A stretch of DNA of 64,000 bases. It comes from PALSA-693 sp963781155. Lineage in GTDB: Bacteria; Actinomycetota; Acidimicrobiia; Acidimicrobiales; Palsa-688. Below, piece after piece: positions 18,622-28,315 of the stretch. The notes under the pieces are model-generated. The model saw only the letters and a list, made by a program, of their open reading frames with translations, did not search any database and was not told where the DNA came from. Position 1 is the stretch's first letter. Each line of letters begins with the position of its first letter. The translations under genes were made by a program, and so were the position numbers. Where the stretch lies: contig CAWAEC010000013.1 of the NCBI GenBank assembly GCA_963781155.1, forward strand, positions 124,001-188,000. Direction: 5' to 3'.

Positions 18622-19676
18622 GCCGGAAGCTCCTCTCGCAGTGGTAGGCGTCCGTGGTGCCACAGGTAGCCGTCGGCGTCGAGCATGCCCAGGTCGCCGG
18701 TCGGGTAGAAGCCCTCGGTGTCGAAGGTGGCGTCGCGGGTCCTCCCACAGATGCCGCGCATCATGTTGCTGCTCCGGATCCGGATCTCACCGACCTGGCC
18801 CGGCGGACAGGTCCTTTCGGAATCCAGCTCCGTAATCCGCACTTCGAACCCATCGAAGGGCTGACCGCAACTGCCGTCCTTGTCGTCCGGAAGGTCGACA
18901 CCCAGAGGGACGCCACAGTACGGCCCGAACGTCTCCGCCAGCCCCAACGCCCGCACGTCGGATCCGGTTTCGATGTGCAGGGTCGCGCCGCCGACCAGGG
19001 CGGTCAGCAGACCGCCGGCGAAGCCGTCCGCGCACGAGAACGGCATCGCCGCGTCGACCCGGTCGCCGGCTCTGATGCCGCGAGCCCGCAAGGAGGTCGC
19101 GACCGCCCGGAGGCCGCCGGAATGAGTATGGATGACGCCCTTCGCTTCGTCCCCATTCCCTGCCGTGAACAGGATGACCATGTCATCGGCGGGGCGGACC
19201 GCATCCTCGAGTGCGAGGACGAGAGCATCATCGACGGCCGTCGCCGGCAGGCGGTCGATCGGCCAGACGGAACCCAGGAAGGGGAGCTGCGGGTGGCGGT
19301 GTGCGGTCCGGGCGACCTCCACCGCGGCGGGCGTGGCCAGCCGCAGGTCGTCGGAAACAAGGTGCGTCACGCCGGCCGTCCGTAACCGGGATTCGAGCTC
19401 CTCGCCCCGGAGTGATCGGCCGAGCGGTACCGGAACCGCACCGACTCGCATCACCGCGGCCGCGATCACGACCCACTCGATGCTCTCCGGCAGGCGCAGG
19501 CCCACCCTGGCCGCCTTGCCGATGCCGCCGGCAACCAGTCGCCCCGCCATCGAGCGGCTGGCGGCGTCCAGCTGGGCGTACGTCATTGCGCCACCTTCGG
19601 CGACGACGGCGGTCCCCGACCCGTACTCCTCCCGGTCGCGCCGCAACACGGCCGGAAAGGTCGACGACTCAGCCAT
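18618..19676 (-). CDS. truncated acyl-CoA ligase-like (ANL) protein
   Basis: Only 352 aa against about 500-550 for the family. Motif A3 is degenerate (FTAGNGDEAKGVIHTHSG; normally TSGTTGxPKG). About 80-100 residues between A4 and A5 are missing: IETGSDVRALGLAETFGPYCG joins directly. The protein stops at DADGYLWHHGRLPLREELPA, so the whole C-terminal domain with the catalytic Lys is absent. It is unlikely to be a working ligase. Its frame is intact and overlaps both neighbours (8 nt upstream, ATGA downstream). Confidence 0.8.
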   Translation of the reverse strand: MAESSTFPAVLRRDREEYGSGTAVVAEGGAMTYAQLDAASRSMAGRLVAGGIGKAARVGLRLPESIEWVVIAAAVMRVGAVPVPLGRSLRGEELESRLRTAGVTHLVSDDLRLATPAAVEVARTAHRHPQLPFLGSVWPIDRLPATAVDDALVLALEDAVRPADDMVILFTAGNGDEAKGVIHTHSGGLRAVATSLRARGIRAGDRVDAAMPFSCADGFAGGLLTALVGGATLHIETGSDVRALGLAETFGPYCGVPLGVDLPDDKDGSCGQPFDGFEVRITELDSERTCPPGQVGEIRIRSSNMMRGICGRTRDATFDTEGFYPTGDLGMLDADGYLWHHGRLPLREELPA

Positions 19677-21321
19677 CCCCGAAGCGCTGCCGGAGGGCGC
19701 GGGCGTCGAGCTTGCCGCTCGACATCATCGGCACCTGGGCGCCCGTGAGGACCAGGAACCGCCGCGGCACCTTGTAGGCCGAAAGCCGCTTCCGCAACGC
19801 CCGGCGCAGCTCGTCGATGGGCGGCGCCTCCTGTACGGACGGGACTACCAGGGCGGCGGCCACGACCTGGCCGCGACCGGGGTCGTCGACGCCGATGACG
19901 TGCGCGGTCAGGCCGGTGATATCGGCGATGGCGGATTCGACCTCACGGGGCGACACGTTGGCGCCGGCAGTTTTGATCATGTCGCCCCGGCGGCCGGTGA
20001 AGTAGTAGAAGCCGTCGGGGTCAACTTTGAACAGGTCGCCGCTGCGAAACCAGCCGTCGGGTGTGAACGTGTCCCCGCGTTCGCGGCCGTAGTAGCCCTC
20101 CATGAGAAACGGGCTGCGCAGCCAGAGTTCGCCGACCTGGCCTGCCTCGCAACCAGCGCCGGTCCCCGGATCGACGATCTTCGCCTCGAACCCGGGAACC
20201 GGCCGGCCAAAAGAGCCACGCCGGTGCTCGGGCTGATCGCCCTCGTCGTCGCTGGCCAGGCACACGCTGCCCGCCTCGGTCATGCCGAGCATGTTGTGGC
20301 GCAACTCGGGATCGACGGGGCGCACGGCCGCAGGCAGGATCGGCCACAGGTTGCCTCGCCGGATAGAACTCAGGTCACGGCCGGCAAACGAGGGGTCGGC
20401 GGCCAGGTGGGCGACCGACGCGGCGAAGCCGTTGACCATGGTGGGCCGCACCCGTTCGAGCAGGTCGAGGGTGGCCGCCGCATGGGTGGCATTCGAACAC
20501 ACCAGCGTTGCCCCGGCGAGCAGCGTCCCGAGCAATGAGTACGCGAAGCCACCGATCCAGAAAAACGGGGCGTTTGCGAACAGCACCTCGTCCGGAGCGA
20601 AGCCGCGTAGCTGGTTGAGGTTGGCCACGTGCCGGATCAAGGGACCGTGCTGGTGAATGACGCCCTTGGGGGCGCTGGTGGACCCCGACGTGTAAACGAT
20701 CACCATCCGGTCGGATGGCTGGACCTGGGCTTCGGCCGCGGTCAGGACGTCTGCGTCGACCATTCCGCCGGCGGCGAGGACCTCGCCCACTGTCCACCCC
20801 GAGTGGACGCCTGCTGGGGACGGCTCGACGGCGAGGCGGCGCAGGGCCGGCACCGACGGAGCGAGCAGAGGGGGCGGCGCATTCAGGTCCAGTTCCGGGC
20901 AGGCGGCTCGCAGCTCTTCGAGGTAGTCCCGGCCCCGAAACGACTGGGCCGCAAGGAGCACCTCGATGTCCGCGTCACGGAGGAGCATGCACAACTCGGT
21001 CGCCGTCGAGAACGTGCTCAGCGGAACGGAGACCGCGCCGATGCGAGCGGCCGCCAGCCAGCCGACAACCATCGCCGCGCCATTGGGGTACAGCAACCCG
21101 ACGTGGGAGCCACGACCGGCTCCGGCGGCCAGGAGCCCTCGGGCCAGCGCGGCCGAGCGCGACGCCGCGTCCGAATACGTGAGCACGTCGTCGTCACAGA
21201 TCAGCAGCGGATGAGCGGATCGGTGCGCGGCCTGCTGCCTCAAGAGCGCCGGCACGGTAGGAGGCAGCGCCCGACCGGCACCGGTGATGACTGCGACCTT
21301 TCCCGCCAGCTCCGCCCTCAT
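19669..21321 (-). CDS. acyl-CoA synthetase (ANL superfamily) with SDR-like N-terminal scar
   Basis: A 550-aa ligase with A3 YTSGSTSAPKGVIHQHG, A5 LGMTEAGS, A7 GWFRSGDLFKVDPDG, A8 GRRGDMIKTAGANVSP and the A10 Lys in SSGKLDAR. It should convert a carboxylic acid, ATP and CoA to acyl-CoA. Residues 1-17 (MRAELAGKVAVITGAGR) look like the start of an SDR, not a ligase; ligase homology begins at about residue 19. The gene is first in a minus-strand operon and divergent from the amidohydrolase at 21487, across paired ATCTAGAT sites. Confidence 0.9.
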   Translation of the reverse strand: MRAELAGKVAVITGAGRALPPTVPALLRQQAAHRSAHPLLICDDDVLTYSDAASRSAALARGLLAAGAGRGSHVGLLYPNGAAMVVGWLAAARIGAVSVPLSTFSTATELCMLLRDADIEVLLAAQSFRGRDYLEELRAACPELDLNAPPPLLAPSVPALRRLAVEPSPAGVHSGWTVGEVLAAGGMVDADVLTAAEAQVQPSDRMVIVYTSGSTSAPKGVIHQHGPLIRHVANLNQLRGFAPDEVLFANAPFFWIGGFAYSLLGTLLAGATLVCSNATHAAATLDLLERVRPTMVNGFAASVAHLAADPSFAGRDLSSIRRGNLWPILPAAVRPVDPELRHNMLGMTEAGSVCLASDDEGDQPEHRRGSFGRPVPGFEAKIVDPGTGAGCEAGQVGELWLRSPFLMEGYYGRERGDTFTPDGWFRSGDLFKVDPDGFYYFTGRRGDMIKTAGANVSPREVESAIADITGLTAHVIGVDDPGRGQVVAAALVVPSVQEAPPIDELRRALRKRLSAYKVPRRFLVLTGAQVPMMSSGKLDARALRQRFGDG

Positions 21322-21375
21322 GAATGACCGCTCATCGACTCCCCCTCCGCTCCCGGGCGGAGCGTAGCACCGTCC

Positions 21376-21460
21376 AAAACATCTAGATCTTAATAGGGCG
21401 CACGCGTCCGCTTCCGGCTCTGGCGGGCGTGGGAGCTCGTCGTTAAAATATCTAGATCTT
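21376..21460. promoter_or_regulatory. paired ATCTAGAT operator sites in divergent promoter
   Basis: AAAACATCTAGATCTT and AAAATATCTAGATCTT lie with the core ATCTAGAT at 21381-21388 and 21450-21457, 69 bp apart, between the divergent ligase and amidohydrolase genes. The same core with the same A-rich left flank occurs twice at 30045-30098. Consensus AAAYATCTAGAT. A repressor binding to both promoters is the simplest reading. Confidence 0.65.
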
Positions 21461-21486
21461 CTCGTACCTGACAGGGAGGTGAAGAC

Positions 21487-22671
21487 GTGGCCGACGAACT
21501 GCTACCGGTCGACGCCGACAACCACTACTACGAGACGCTGGACGCCTTTACCCGGCACCTGGATCGCAACTTCAAGCATCGCGGCGTGCGCGTGATGCAG
21601 GACGGCAGCCACGTCGAGATCCTCATCGGCGGAAAGCTGAATCGGTTCATCCCCAATCCGACGTTCGACCCAGTGATCGTGCCGGGGTGCCTCGACCTGC
21701 AATTCCGCGGCCAGATCCCCGAAGGAGTCGATCCGCGCACGCTCACACGGGTGGAGCCCATCTCGAACTGCTACCGGGACCGGGAAGCCCGGTTGGCGAA
21801 GATGGACGAGCAGGGCATCGACGCCGCCCTGTTGTTCCCGACTCTGGGATGCGGGGTCGAACAGGCACTCAGGCAGGACATCCCGGCCACAATGGCCAGC
21901 CTGACCGCTTTCAATCAATGGCTGGACGACGATTGGGGGTTCTCGCACAAGGACCGCATCTTCGCGGCGCCCATGATCTCGCTCGCGGACCCGGAACTGT
22001 CCGTCGAGGAGGTTGAGCGAGTGCTCGATCACGGGGCGCGCGTCGTCCACGTACGCCCGGCCCCCGTGCCGTCCGGCGGTCCCAAGGGGCGCTCGCTGGG
22101 GGACCCCCTGCACGACCCCGTCTGGGCGCGGCTGGCCGAGGCCGGGGCGCTCGTGGCCTTCCACCTGGGCGACAGCGGCTACAACGCCATGGTGGGCGCG
22201 CCCTGGGGAGGGGCGGAGGAGTTTGCGCCCTTCCGCGAGCCGGATCTCCTCGGGCAGCTGATCATCGGCGATCGTGCCATCCACGACACGATGGCGAGCC
22301 TGATCGTGCACGGGACCTTCAGCCGCCACCCGAAGCTCCGGGTGGCGAGCATCGAGAACGGCTCCGACTGGGTGTACCCGTTGGTCAAGGCGCTGCGCAA
22401 GCAGGCCAACAAGACACCGTGGGTATTCGGCCAGGATCCGCTCGACACGATCCGGCAGCACATCTGGGTGACGCCGTACTACGAGGAGGACATCCGCCGC
22501 CTGGCCGACACCATCGGTGTCGAGCATGTGCTGTTCGGCTCGGACTGGCCCCATGGCGAGGGTCTGGCCAACCCGGTGTCGTTTACCGATGAACTGATCG
22601 ACTTCAAGCCGGACGAGGTGTACCGCATCATGCGGACCAATACCGCCGCGCTCGTCGGCCTCGCGGCCTGA
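21487..22671 (+). CDS. PF04909 amidohydrolase family protein
   Basis: A 394-aa amidohydrolase-2 protein. The N-terminal metal motif is VDADNHYYE (DxDNH), and later FHLGDSGYNA, IENGSDWVYPL and VLFGSDWPHGEG hold further ligands. GTG is the start, with GGGAGGTGA 8 bases upstream. Closely related to the gene at 57870 (both begin D-x-DNHYYE and carry the GSDWPH late motif). It is the first gene of a plus-strand operon with an acyl-CoA ligase and an alcohol dehydrogenase, controlled from the ATCTAGAT promoter. Confidence 0.88.
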   Translation: MADELLPVDADNHYYETLDAFTRHLDRNFKHRGVRVMQDGSHVEILIGGKLNRFIPNPTFDPVIVPGCLDLQFRGQIPEGVDPRTLTRVEPISNCYRDREARLAKMDEQGIDAALLFPTLGCGVEQALRQDIPATMASLTAFNQWLDDDWGFSHKDRIFAAPMISLADPELSVEEVERVLDHGARVVHVRPAPVPSGGPKGRSLGDPLHDPVWARLAEAGALVAFHLGDSGYNAMVGAPWGGAEEFAPFREPDLLGQLIIGDRAIHDTMASLIVHGTFSRHPKLRVASIENGSDWVYPLVKALRKQANKTPWVFGQDPLDTIRQHIWVTPYYEEDIRRLADTIGVEHVLFGSDWPHGEGLANPVSFTDELIDFKPDEVYRIMRTNTAALVGLAA

Positions 22672-22676
22672 CCGGC

Positions 22677-24395
22677 GTGAGCGAGTCCACGCTGGCCGAC
22701 GTCGGGGTCGCCTCCGTCTATCGGGACGACGTCCGGCTGCAGCCGCTGATCGGCCCGGGGGCTCCGTTTGAGGTCGAAGCCGTCGTCGTCGACGGGACGC
22801 CGGTACGGGACTTCGTGCGAGCCCCACGCACCATCATCGACGCCTTTCATATGGGGGCAGCGCACGAAGCGCGGGTCCACCTGGTCTATGAAGACGAGCG
22901 CCTGACCTTCGGCGAGGTGGGCCGCCAGTCGCGGAGCCTGGCCCGACAACTGCAGTCGACGTTCGGCGTACGTCCAGGCGACCGGGTCGCGATCGCCATG
23001 CGGAACCTGCCGGAGTACGTGGTGTCGTTTTGGGGAGCGGCGCTGGCCGGTGCCATCGTGGTGCCCCTGAATTCCTGGTGGGCGGGCGGAGAGCTCAATT
23101 ACGCCATCCGTAACGCCGGCGCGACCGTCGTCTTTGCGGACGGCGATCGCATCGAGCGGATGCTTGGTGACGGCCGCCCCGACGGCCTTGCCCTGATCGG
23201 CGTACGGACGGACGCGGGCGACGTACCGTTTGGCGACCTGATCGCCGGCGACCTGATCGACGACAACGCCATCGCGGTGCTGGGCCGGGACGACCCGGTG
23301 ACCCTCCTCTACACGTCGGGAACCACGGGTCGCCCCAAGGGCGCTCTCCTCACCAACCGGGGCCTGATCGCCAACCTCTGGAACATGGCGTTCGTGGCCG
23401 CCCGGGAGGGGATCATCGCCGGCCGGCCGCCCGCCCCGGCCCGCCAGTCGGCCACGCTGTCGACCGGTCCGCTGTTCCACATCGGCGGGGTGTCGAGCAT
23501 CGTCGGGGGCCCGCTCGGCGGCTCGAAGATGGTGCTGATGCGGCGCTGGGATCTGGAACAGGGCCTTCGCCTGGCGGCGCGGGAACAGGTGACCGGACTG
23601 GGGGGCGTACCCGCGGTGGTTCGCCAGATCCTCGAGCGCCCGGGGGTGGGCGAGCTCGGGCTTGATGTTCGGACCTGCCCGATGGGCGGTGCGCCGGTGC
23701 CGCCGGACCTGCCGGCCAAAGCGATTGCTGCGTTCGGGTCCGGGGTGCAGATTCTCAATGGCTACGGCCTGACCGAAACGACGTCGGCGGTCGTCACCAA
23801 TCTGGGCGTCGAGTTCCAGTCGCACCCCGACAGCGTGGGGCGTCCGAACCTGACCGCCGACGTGCGTGTGGTCGACCCGGAGGGCCGCCCGCTCGACGTC
23901 GGCGGCGTGGGTGAGCTGTGCTTCCGGTCGCCCCAGGTGGTGAAGGGCTACTGGAATGACGAGTCGGCCACGAGCGCCTCGTTCCAGGATGGCTGGTTCC
24001 ATTCGGGCGATATCGGTTTCGTCGACCAGGAGGGCTTCATGCACGTCGTCGACCGGATGAAGGACGTGGTCATTCGGGGGGGCGAAAACGTCTACTGCAC
24101 CGAGGTCGAGGCGGTCCTGCACGAGCATCCGGGGGTAGCCGAGGTGGCCATCATCGGGCTCGACGAGGAGTCAATCGGCGAACGGGTCTGCGCGGTAGTG
24201 GTGCCGCGACCCGGCGCAGTTGTCGACCTCACCGGGCTCCGGGCCTTCGCATCCACGCAGCTCGCCGCGTTCAAGTGCCCCGAGGCCCTGTATGTCATCG
24301 ACGACCTGCCCAAGACCGCAACGGGAAAAATGGCAAAAAACGAGATCCGCGATTTGGTCCGCGGCGCACCCGGGGACATCGAGCGGAGCTGGTAG
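22677..24395 (+). CDS. long-chain-fatty-acid/aryl-CoA ligase (ANL superfamily)
   Basis: A complete 572-aa ligase. A3 is LLYTSGTTGRPKGALLTNRG, A5 NGYGLTETTS, A7 GWFHSGDIGFVDQEG, A8 DRMKDVVIRGGENVY, and the A10 Lys is in TATGKMAKNEI. It lies 5 bp after the amidohydrolase gene, so the two form an operon. GTG start; homology fully begins around residue 40, so the first part is a lineage-specific extension. It should activate the acid handled by the neighbouring enzymes. Confidence 0.92.
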   Translation: MSESTLADVGVASVYRDDVRLQPLIGPGAPFEVEAVVVDGTPVRDFVRAPRTIIDAFHMGAAHEARVHLVYEDERLTFGEVGRQSRSLARQLQSTFGVRPGDRVAIAMRNLPEYVVSFWGAALAGAIVVPLNSWWAGGELNYAIRNAGATVVFADGDRIERMLGDGRPDGLALIGVRTDAGDVPFGDLIAGDLIDDNAIAVLGRDDPVTLLYTSGTTGRPKGALLTNRGLIANLWNMAFVAAREGIIAGRPPAPARQSATLSTGPLFHIGGVSSIVGGPLGGSKMVLMRRWDLEQGLRLAAREQVTGLGGVPAVVRQILERPGVGELGLDVRTCPMGGAPVPPDLPAKAIAAFGSGVQILNGYGLTETTSAVVTNLGVEFQSHPDSVGRPNLTADVRVVDPEGRPLDVGGVGELCFRSPQVVKGYWNDESATSASFQDGWFHSGDIGFVDQEGFMHVVDRMKDVVIRGGENVYCTEVEAVLHEHPGVAEVAIIGLDEESIGERVCAVVVPRPGAVVDLTGLRAFASTQLAAFKCPEALYVIDDLPKTATGKMAKNEIRDLVRGAPGDIERSW

Positions 24396-24412
24396 CCGAG
24401 AACGGAGTCGAC

Positions 24413-25393
24413 ATGCGTGCTGCCATTGTCGGTGCCGGCGGCCGCTGCGAAGTGGTCGCCGCGCCCGACCCGTCCCCGAGCCCCGGTGAACTGTTGCTGC
24501 GCGTCACGGCCTGCGGTCTGTGCGGATCGGACCTGAAGGCGCGAGCGGCCATGCCGCCCGGAACGATCATGGGGCACGAGTTCGGCGGCGAGATCGTGGG
24601 CGTCGGCAGCAGCCTGACCGGATGGCAGGTGGGGACGCAGGTGGCAGTTCTACCGGTTCTGCCGTGCGGCCGGTGCGCCTGGTGCAGCGCCGGCTACGTG
24701 GCCCATTGCCCGTCGGCTCGCATGGTCGGTCTCGGCGGCAGTCCGGGCGGATTCGCTGAGCTCAGCACCGTCAGCCCATTGGCTGCGTTCGCGCTGCCGG
24801 CGCACATCCCCCCGGTGCACGGCGCCCTGGTGGAACCGTTCGCGGTGGGCCTCCATGTCATCCGCACGGCCGAGTTGACCCCGGGCGAGGACGTTCTGGT
24901 CATCGGCGCCGGCACGGTCGGACTTACCACCGCAGCCTGGGCCCGCGCCGAGGGCGCACGGCGGATCACGGTGGTGGACCCGGTGAGCGCCCGGCTCGAG
25001 GCGGCGCAGTTGTTTGGCGCCACCGACGTGCTCACCTCGGCCGGGGGGGCCGGACCGGGCTCCTACGACCTGGTCGTGGAGTGCGTCGGGAAGCCCGGGC
25101 TGCTGGACGCGTGCATCACGGCCACGCGAGTCAAGGGTCGGATCGTCGTTGCCGGCGTCTGCGTCGAGCCGGCACCGTTCCTGCCCATCGCCGCCCTGAT
25201 GAAAGAGCTGTCACTGCGCTTCGCCGTCTACTACACGCCCGACGAGTTCCGCACCGTCATCGACGCCTTCGCCAGCGGCAGGATCGACCCGGCGCTGCTC
25301 GTGGGCCGCACGGCCGACCTCTCCCTGGTAAACGACGCGTTCGACGATCTGTCGCGTACCGCGGTCAACGGGAAAATCCTGCTCCTACCCTGA
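24413..25393 (+). CDS. zinc-binding alcohol dehydrogenase (MDR family)
   Basis: A 326-aa medium-chain dehydrogenase. The catalytic zinc site is CGLCGSD plus GHEFGGE, and the structural zinc site is the four Cys of CGRCAWCSAGYVAHC. The NAD(P) loop is VIGAGTVGL. The start is the ATG at 24413 with GGAG 6 bases upstream. It is 17 bp behind the acyl-CoA ligase, in the same operon, and overlaps the convergent thioesterase gene by 9 bp. It oxidises a secondary alcohol or similar group. Confidence 0.9.
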   Translation: MRAAIVGAGGRCEVVAAPDPSPSPGELLLRVTACGLCGSDLKARAAMPPGTIMGHEFGGEIVGVGSSLTGWQVGTQVAVLPVLPCGRCAWCSAGYVAHCPSARMVGLGGSPGGFAELSTVSPLAAFALPAHIPPVHGALVEPFAVGLHVIRTAELTPGEDVLVIGAGTVGLTTAAWARAEGARRITVVDPVSARLEAAQLFGATDVLTSAGGAGPGSYDLVVECVGKPGLLDACITATRVKGRIVVAGVCVEPAPFLPIAALMKELSLRFAVYYTPDEFRTVIDAFASGRIDPALLVGRTADLSLVNDAFDDLSRTAVNGKILLLP

Positions 25394-26035
25394 GCCCCCG
25401 GTCGTGCGGCGCGCCGACACTTCGGGCAAGGACGCCCGCTCAGCGGCCACAGCCGCAATGTCGGCCTCGCACAACAGCCGACCGCCGGCGTACAAGCGAG
25501 CCTGCGAGCGAATACGACCCTCGCCCGTCGAACGCTCGATCGTGAACGCCAGAGGGCGCAGGAGCGGCGCCGGTCTGCGGTAGCGGAGCGTCATGGAGAT
25601 GGTCTTCCCCGTCACGCCCACGTCGCAGTTGTGATGTTGCACCGCGCAATCGAAGAGAAGCGCCAGGAATCCGCCGTGCACGACGCCGGGTGGACCTTCG
25701 TAGGCGATGGGAAAGGTGACCGTCCCCGAAGCCCGTTCACCGTCGACTACCAGGTCGTAGTCCGGAAAGCAGGGGTTGTACGCCCCGACGTCGCGGGCGT
25801 GGTCGAGATACACCCGGCCCGGGCCTGACGCGGCCGCACCGACGCGGGGCCCCTCGTCCGCGGGGACGTGGCCGCCGAGGACCGCGCTGACCCGTTCCAG
25901 CTCCGCGATCAGTCGCTCCACCTCCGGTTCGGGCTGCTCCAGCGCCTGGATCAGGCTGATGACCCGTCGCAGGCGGACGGCCGCGTTCACGGTCTGGGGA
26001 AGCGGCTTCTCCCCGAACGTCCAGGGCACACTCAC
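25385..26035 (-). CDS. PaaI-like hotdog thioesterase
   Basis: A 216-aa protein. Residues 1-75 are a helical lead segment of unknown role. The hotdog domain follows, with GPPGVVHGGFLALLFD holding the typical HGG active-site motif. It would hydrolyse an acyl-CoA, perhaps to release CoA when intermediates build up. GTG start in a GTGA overlap with the stop of the ligase upstream, so it is the last gene of the minus-strand operon ECH-ECH-ECH-ligase-thioesterase. Confidence 0.85.
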   Translation of the reverse strand: MSVPWTFGEKPLPQTVNAAVRLRRVISLIQALEQPEPEVERLIAELERVSAVLGGHVPADEGPRVGAAASGPGRVYLDHARDVGAYNPCFPDYDLVVDGERASGTVTFPIAYEGPPGVVHGGFLALLFDCAVQHHNCDVGVTGKTISMTLRYRRPAPLLRPLAFTIERSTGEGRIRSQARLYAGGRLLCEADIAAVAAERASLPEVSARRTTGGSG

Positions 26036-27518
26036 GGGGGCGACACCGCCCGGTCGAGCAACTCCGCGACAGCCCCCAAGTCGGCCTTGCCCGACTCGGT
26101 GCGCGGCAGCTCGTCCACGACGAGAACCCGGGTGGGTAGCTCGTACCTGGCCAGCGCGGTAGCCGCAAAGGACAGCAGGTCATCGGGTCCGACGGGAACC
26201 GCGCCCGGCCGCAACTCAACGGCGGCGACGGGCACGGCCCCGAGGCGTCGGTCCTTACGGCTGACCACGGCCGCACCACGCACCGACGGATGCCGCTCCA
26301 GGACGGCCCGGATGTCATCGGGCCGGACCTTGAACCCGCCCCGGATGATGGCCTGGTCGGCCCGGCCCAGGATCCAGAGGAAACCGTCGGCGTCGATGCG
26401 AGCCAGGTCGGTGGTCCGCACCCATCCGGTGGTGCCGAGCTGGCTGGCCCGGACCTCGAGGATGCCCTCCACGTCCGACCCGACCGGGTCCCCGGAGTCA
26501 GGGTCGACGACCCGCAGTTCGCAGCCGGCGTGGGGGCGGCCGGCACTCCCCCGCTTGGTGGTCCAGTACCGCCAGTAATCCTCGACATTCCATCCCGCCA
26601 CGCCGCCGCCGAACTCCGTGGCCGCGTAGGTGCCGAGCACGGGAACCCCGTACCGGGCCGTGAACGCGTCGGCGTCGTCAGGATCGAGCGGAGCGGTGCC
26701 GGACACGACCGATCGCAGGCTGGCCAGGTCCGCCGGGTCGACCCGGGCGTCGAGCACCATCCGCAGGGCGGTGGGTACCAGGCTGGCCGTGGCCGGGCGG
26801 TGCCGGCGAACGGCGTCGACCCAGCCTTCGACGGTGAAGCGTTCGAGCAGGGAAAAAGACCGGCCGTCGGCGACGCATTGCAGCACCCGGAACAGCCCTC
26901 CGAGATGGACAAGAGGCGAGTTCACGACCGCTACTCCCCGCCGGAGCCGGAGGCTCGACTCCCGGTTGGACTCATAGTGTTTGGCGCCGACCAGAACCCG
27001 TTCCAGGGTGTGGTAGCTGAGATCGATCCGCTTGGGCGGCCCGGTGGTGCCGCTGGTCAGCATGCGCACGGCGACGCCGGGGCGAACCCGGATGGGCCGA
27101 TCAGCGGAGCCGGGCTGGACCGTCAGGGCCGTTCCCAGCCGGGAAGCGCCCACGGTCGCCCCTCGCCCGCCCCCGGGGACGAGGTCGTGGATATCCTCCG
27201 GGCTGCCGGCCAGCAGGGGGAGATCAAGCGCGGCGATGTCCTCGCGGGTGCGATCGCGGCCCCGGCCCGGATTGATGGTCACCACGCACCCGCCCGCCTG
27301 CAGGACCCCCAGGAGCAACCCGATCGAGGCCGGTCGGTTGCGGAGCAGGATGCCGACTTCCAGTCCGGGCGCCTCGACCAGGGCGGCCGTCGCCGCCGCG
27401 GTCTCGGCCACCTGACCCCACCCCCACCAGGTGCCCTGGAACTCGATGGCCGGCGCGGCCGGGTCGATGGCCAGTACCGCCCCGACGCGGGCCGGCAGCC
27501 CCCGTCCGGTGCCGTCAT
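26032..27518 (-). CDS. acyl-CoA ligase (ANL superfamily), probable homopolymer frameshift near the start
   Basis: The open frame runs from GTG 27411 (459 aa) with A3 LTSGTTGPPKRIDLS, A5 TYAATEFGG, TTDLARIDADGFLW, GRADQAIIRGGFKV and the A10 Lys in ESGKADL. Family homology continues upstream of 27411 (RVGAVLAIDPAAPAIEFQG) but has no start codon in frame. An ATG at 27518 in an ATGA overlap with the hydratase stop begins MTAPDGG; adding one base to the five-C run at 27499-27503 joins the two. So the natural gene is likely 26032-27518 with one homopolymer error. It activates a carboxylic acid to its CoA ester. Confidence 0.85.
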
Positions 27519-28315
27519 CGCAGACGGGGGTGCACCGGTCCGGGGGGCTCCTCCCCCACCTGCCCCTGGCCCAGCGGGTTGCCGAGGCGGGTATAGATCA
27601 GCCCTTGCTCCATGGCCGCGCGGTAGGGACGGTCGAGCGACTCCCAGATGGCGCGCACCGTGCCCTGCGTGGCGACACTCGGCTTGGCCGCGATGGCCGC
27701 GGCAATCTCGTGGGCACGTGCCCGGAGCGAGGCCCGGTCCACGATTTCTGTCACCATGCCCATGCGCAGCGCCGTTTCCGCCGTCACGCGCTCGTCGTTG
27801 CCGGACAGGGCAATGCGCAAGGTCTGGGCCAGCCCGATCCGACGCATCAGGCCGACCGGCTCCAGCGCGGAGACCATCCCGTAGGTCACGTGGGAGTCGA
27901 AAAAGGTCGCCTCGTGGGTGCAAATCACGATGTCGGACTCGTTGAGAAAGTAGAAGGCGCCAGCCGTGCACATGCCCTGCACCGCGCAGACGACCGGCTT
28001 CCAGACCTTCTGCCACTTCGGGCTCAACAGCTCGCCCGGATCCTCGTGATTCCATATGTCGTCGGGTTGGCCGTACGACTTTTTGGTGTCGAGCCCGGCG
28101 CAGAAGGCGTCGCCATCGGCACGCAGCACGACCGCGTGCACCTCCGGATCGTCCTTTACCAGACGCCAGGCGGTGCGGACTTCCTCGCACATTTGCCGGT
28201 CGAATGCGTTGAGCACCTCGGGCCGCGAGAGCGTGATCGTGGCGACCCGGTCGGTTGTGGTCTCGTACCGGATGGTGCCGAAGTCGGGCACGCCGCACCC
28301 GCGGCCGCCGCTCAT
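27515..28315 (-). CDS. enoyl-CoA hydratase/isomerase family protein
   Basis: A 266-aa crotonase. FCAGLDTKKSYG gives the first oxyanion segment. The second is QGMCTAGAFYFLNESDIVI, where the usual GGG is TAG, as in some cyclohexene/cyclohexadienyl-type crotonases. ATG 28315 overlaps the stop of the upstream hydratase (ATGA); the longer in-frame start is less likely. It is the third of three consecutive crotonases in the minus-strand operon. Confidence 0.9.
   Translation of the reverse strand: MSGGRGCGVPDFGTIRYETTTDRVATITLSRPEVLNAFDRQMCEEVRTAWRLVKDDPEVHAVVLRADGDAFCAGLDTKKSYGQPDDIWNHEDPGELLSPKWQKVWKPVVCAVQGMCTAGAFYFLNESDIVICTHEATFFDSHVTYGMVSALEPVGLMRRIGLAQTLRIALSGNDERVTAETALRMGMVTEIVDRASLRARAHEIAAAIAAKPSVATQGTVRAIWESLDRPYRAAMEQGLIYTRLGNPLGQGQVGEEPPGPVHPRLR

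Noticed and set aside
22479..24128. 549-codon minus-strand open frame
   Set aside because: Shadow of the acyl-CoA ligase at 22677; the plus strand has all ligase motifs.
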